20,515 bases of DNA from a virus, in IMG/VR virus record IMGVR_UViG_3300032093_001038, positions 1-20,515 of that record; one strand, given 5' to 3'. The translations under genes and the position numbers were made by a program. The number at the start of each line of letters is the position of its first letter. The first letter of the stretch is position 1. A model generated the notes under the pieces. The model was not told the DNA's origin, searched no databases, and saw nothing but the letters and a program-made list of their open reading frames with translations. Below are positions 20,357-20,515 of the stretch, in pieces.

Positions 20357-20370
20357 AAACAAAATAGGTA
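20348..20370 (+). promoter_or_regulatory. Conserved leader repeat before the last gene
   Basis: The segment is nearly identical to 11491-11515, differing by one base in an A-run: AAATTTATAAAAACAAAA, then TAGGTA. Both copies end 1-2 nt before an ATG. The second overlaps the last codons of the portal gene. It is either a translation signal or a phage late promoter. Confidence 0.55.
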
Positions 20371-20371
20371 T

Positions 20372-20515
20372 ATGGAAAATGAATTGATTATCCCTGCTGA
20401 TTTGCAGGCACGAGCAATGGTTGATGGATGGAGTCAACAACAATTACATGATGAAGCTATGAAGTTGGAGATTAATAACGCTCCTGCTCCTGTTTCTGAT
20501 CCGGTAATTGATACA
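20372..20515 (+). CDS. Partial gene downstream of the portal
   Basis: Starts MENELIIPADLQARAMVDGW and runs out of the window, with 48 codons visible. The visible part is polar and acidic and ends with a proline-rich stretch (NNAPAPVSDPVID). In many phages a scaffold, protease or capsid-related gene follows the portal; this cannot be told here. The start is supported by the conserved leader immediately upstream. Confidence 0.65.
   Translation, partial: MENELIIPADLQARAMVDGWSQQQLHDEAMKLEINNAPAPVSDPVIDT

Noticed and set aside
1-20515. tRNA genes, insertion sequences, integrase or attachment sites
   Set aside because: No cloverleaf, terminal inverted repeats with transposase, or recombinase motif could be recognised. 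The phage may be lytic, or such genes may lie outside the window.

Overview
This window looks like part of a tailed double-stranded DNA phage, or a prophage, of a Bacteroidetes host. The phage evidence is a large terminase, a portal protein, a primase-helicase, a replication organizer and an SSB-like protein in one block. The host evidence is a set of promoters with the Bacteroidetes pattern (TTTG, about 20-22 bp, TAnnTTTG), A-rich leaders with almost no Shine-Dalgarno sequence, and an SSB-like protein of the DUF3127 type ending in DDLPF. The order of a large terminase followed by a large portal, facing away from a block of small early genes, recalls crAss-like and related phages, but that placement is inference.

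Layout. Positions 1-5905 (minus strand) hold about 22 tightly packed small genes, mostly unrecognised. They include a small HTH protein with two 20-bp palindromes near its promoter, a DnaA domain IV-like protein and three consecutive small membrane proteins. Positions 5265-6440 (minus strand) carry an RNA-rich locus: two textbook type I hammerhead ribozymes and a roughly 460-nt structured non-coding RNA ending in the first ribozyme. Positions 6480-7134 are non-coding, with eight copies of a 20-bp palindrome, mostly 34-35 bp apart. Positions 7165-10480 (minus strand) are the replication module: a second DnaA domain IV-like protein, a zinc-finger/TOPRIM/RecA primase-helicase, a small conserved protein and a phage replication organizer whose coding sequence contains clustered ACTAGT repeats. 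Positions 10481-10648 are a divergent promoter region. Positions 10649-20515 (plus strand) hold two very basic small proteins, the SSB-like protein, a calcineurin-like phosphoesterase interrupted by an intein at its GNHE active-site motif, a GroES-like protein, a protein of unknown function next to the terminase, the large terminase, the portal and the start of another gene.

The most unusual part is the pair of hammerhead ribozymes. They share the same 6-bp stem I. Their predicted cleavage sites would cut a 658-nt dicistronic RNA out of the early transcript, and its two ends could pair as a hammerhead product. The catalytic core of the second ribozyme contains the stop codon of the gene upstream. 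The first sits at the 3' end of the large structured RNA. Both leave near-identical short leaders in front of the next gene. Together these suggest ribozyme-based processing of a phage early operon.

All statements come from reading the sequence. Family assignments are by motif recognition and no database search was run.
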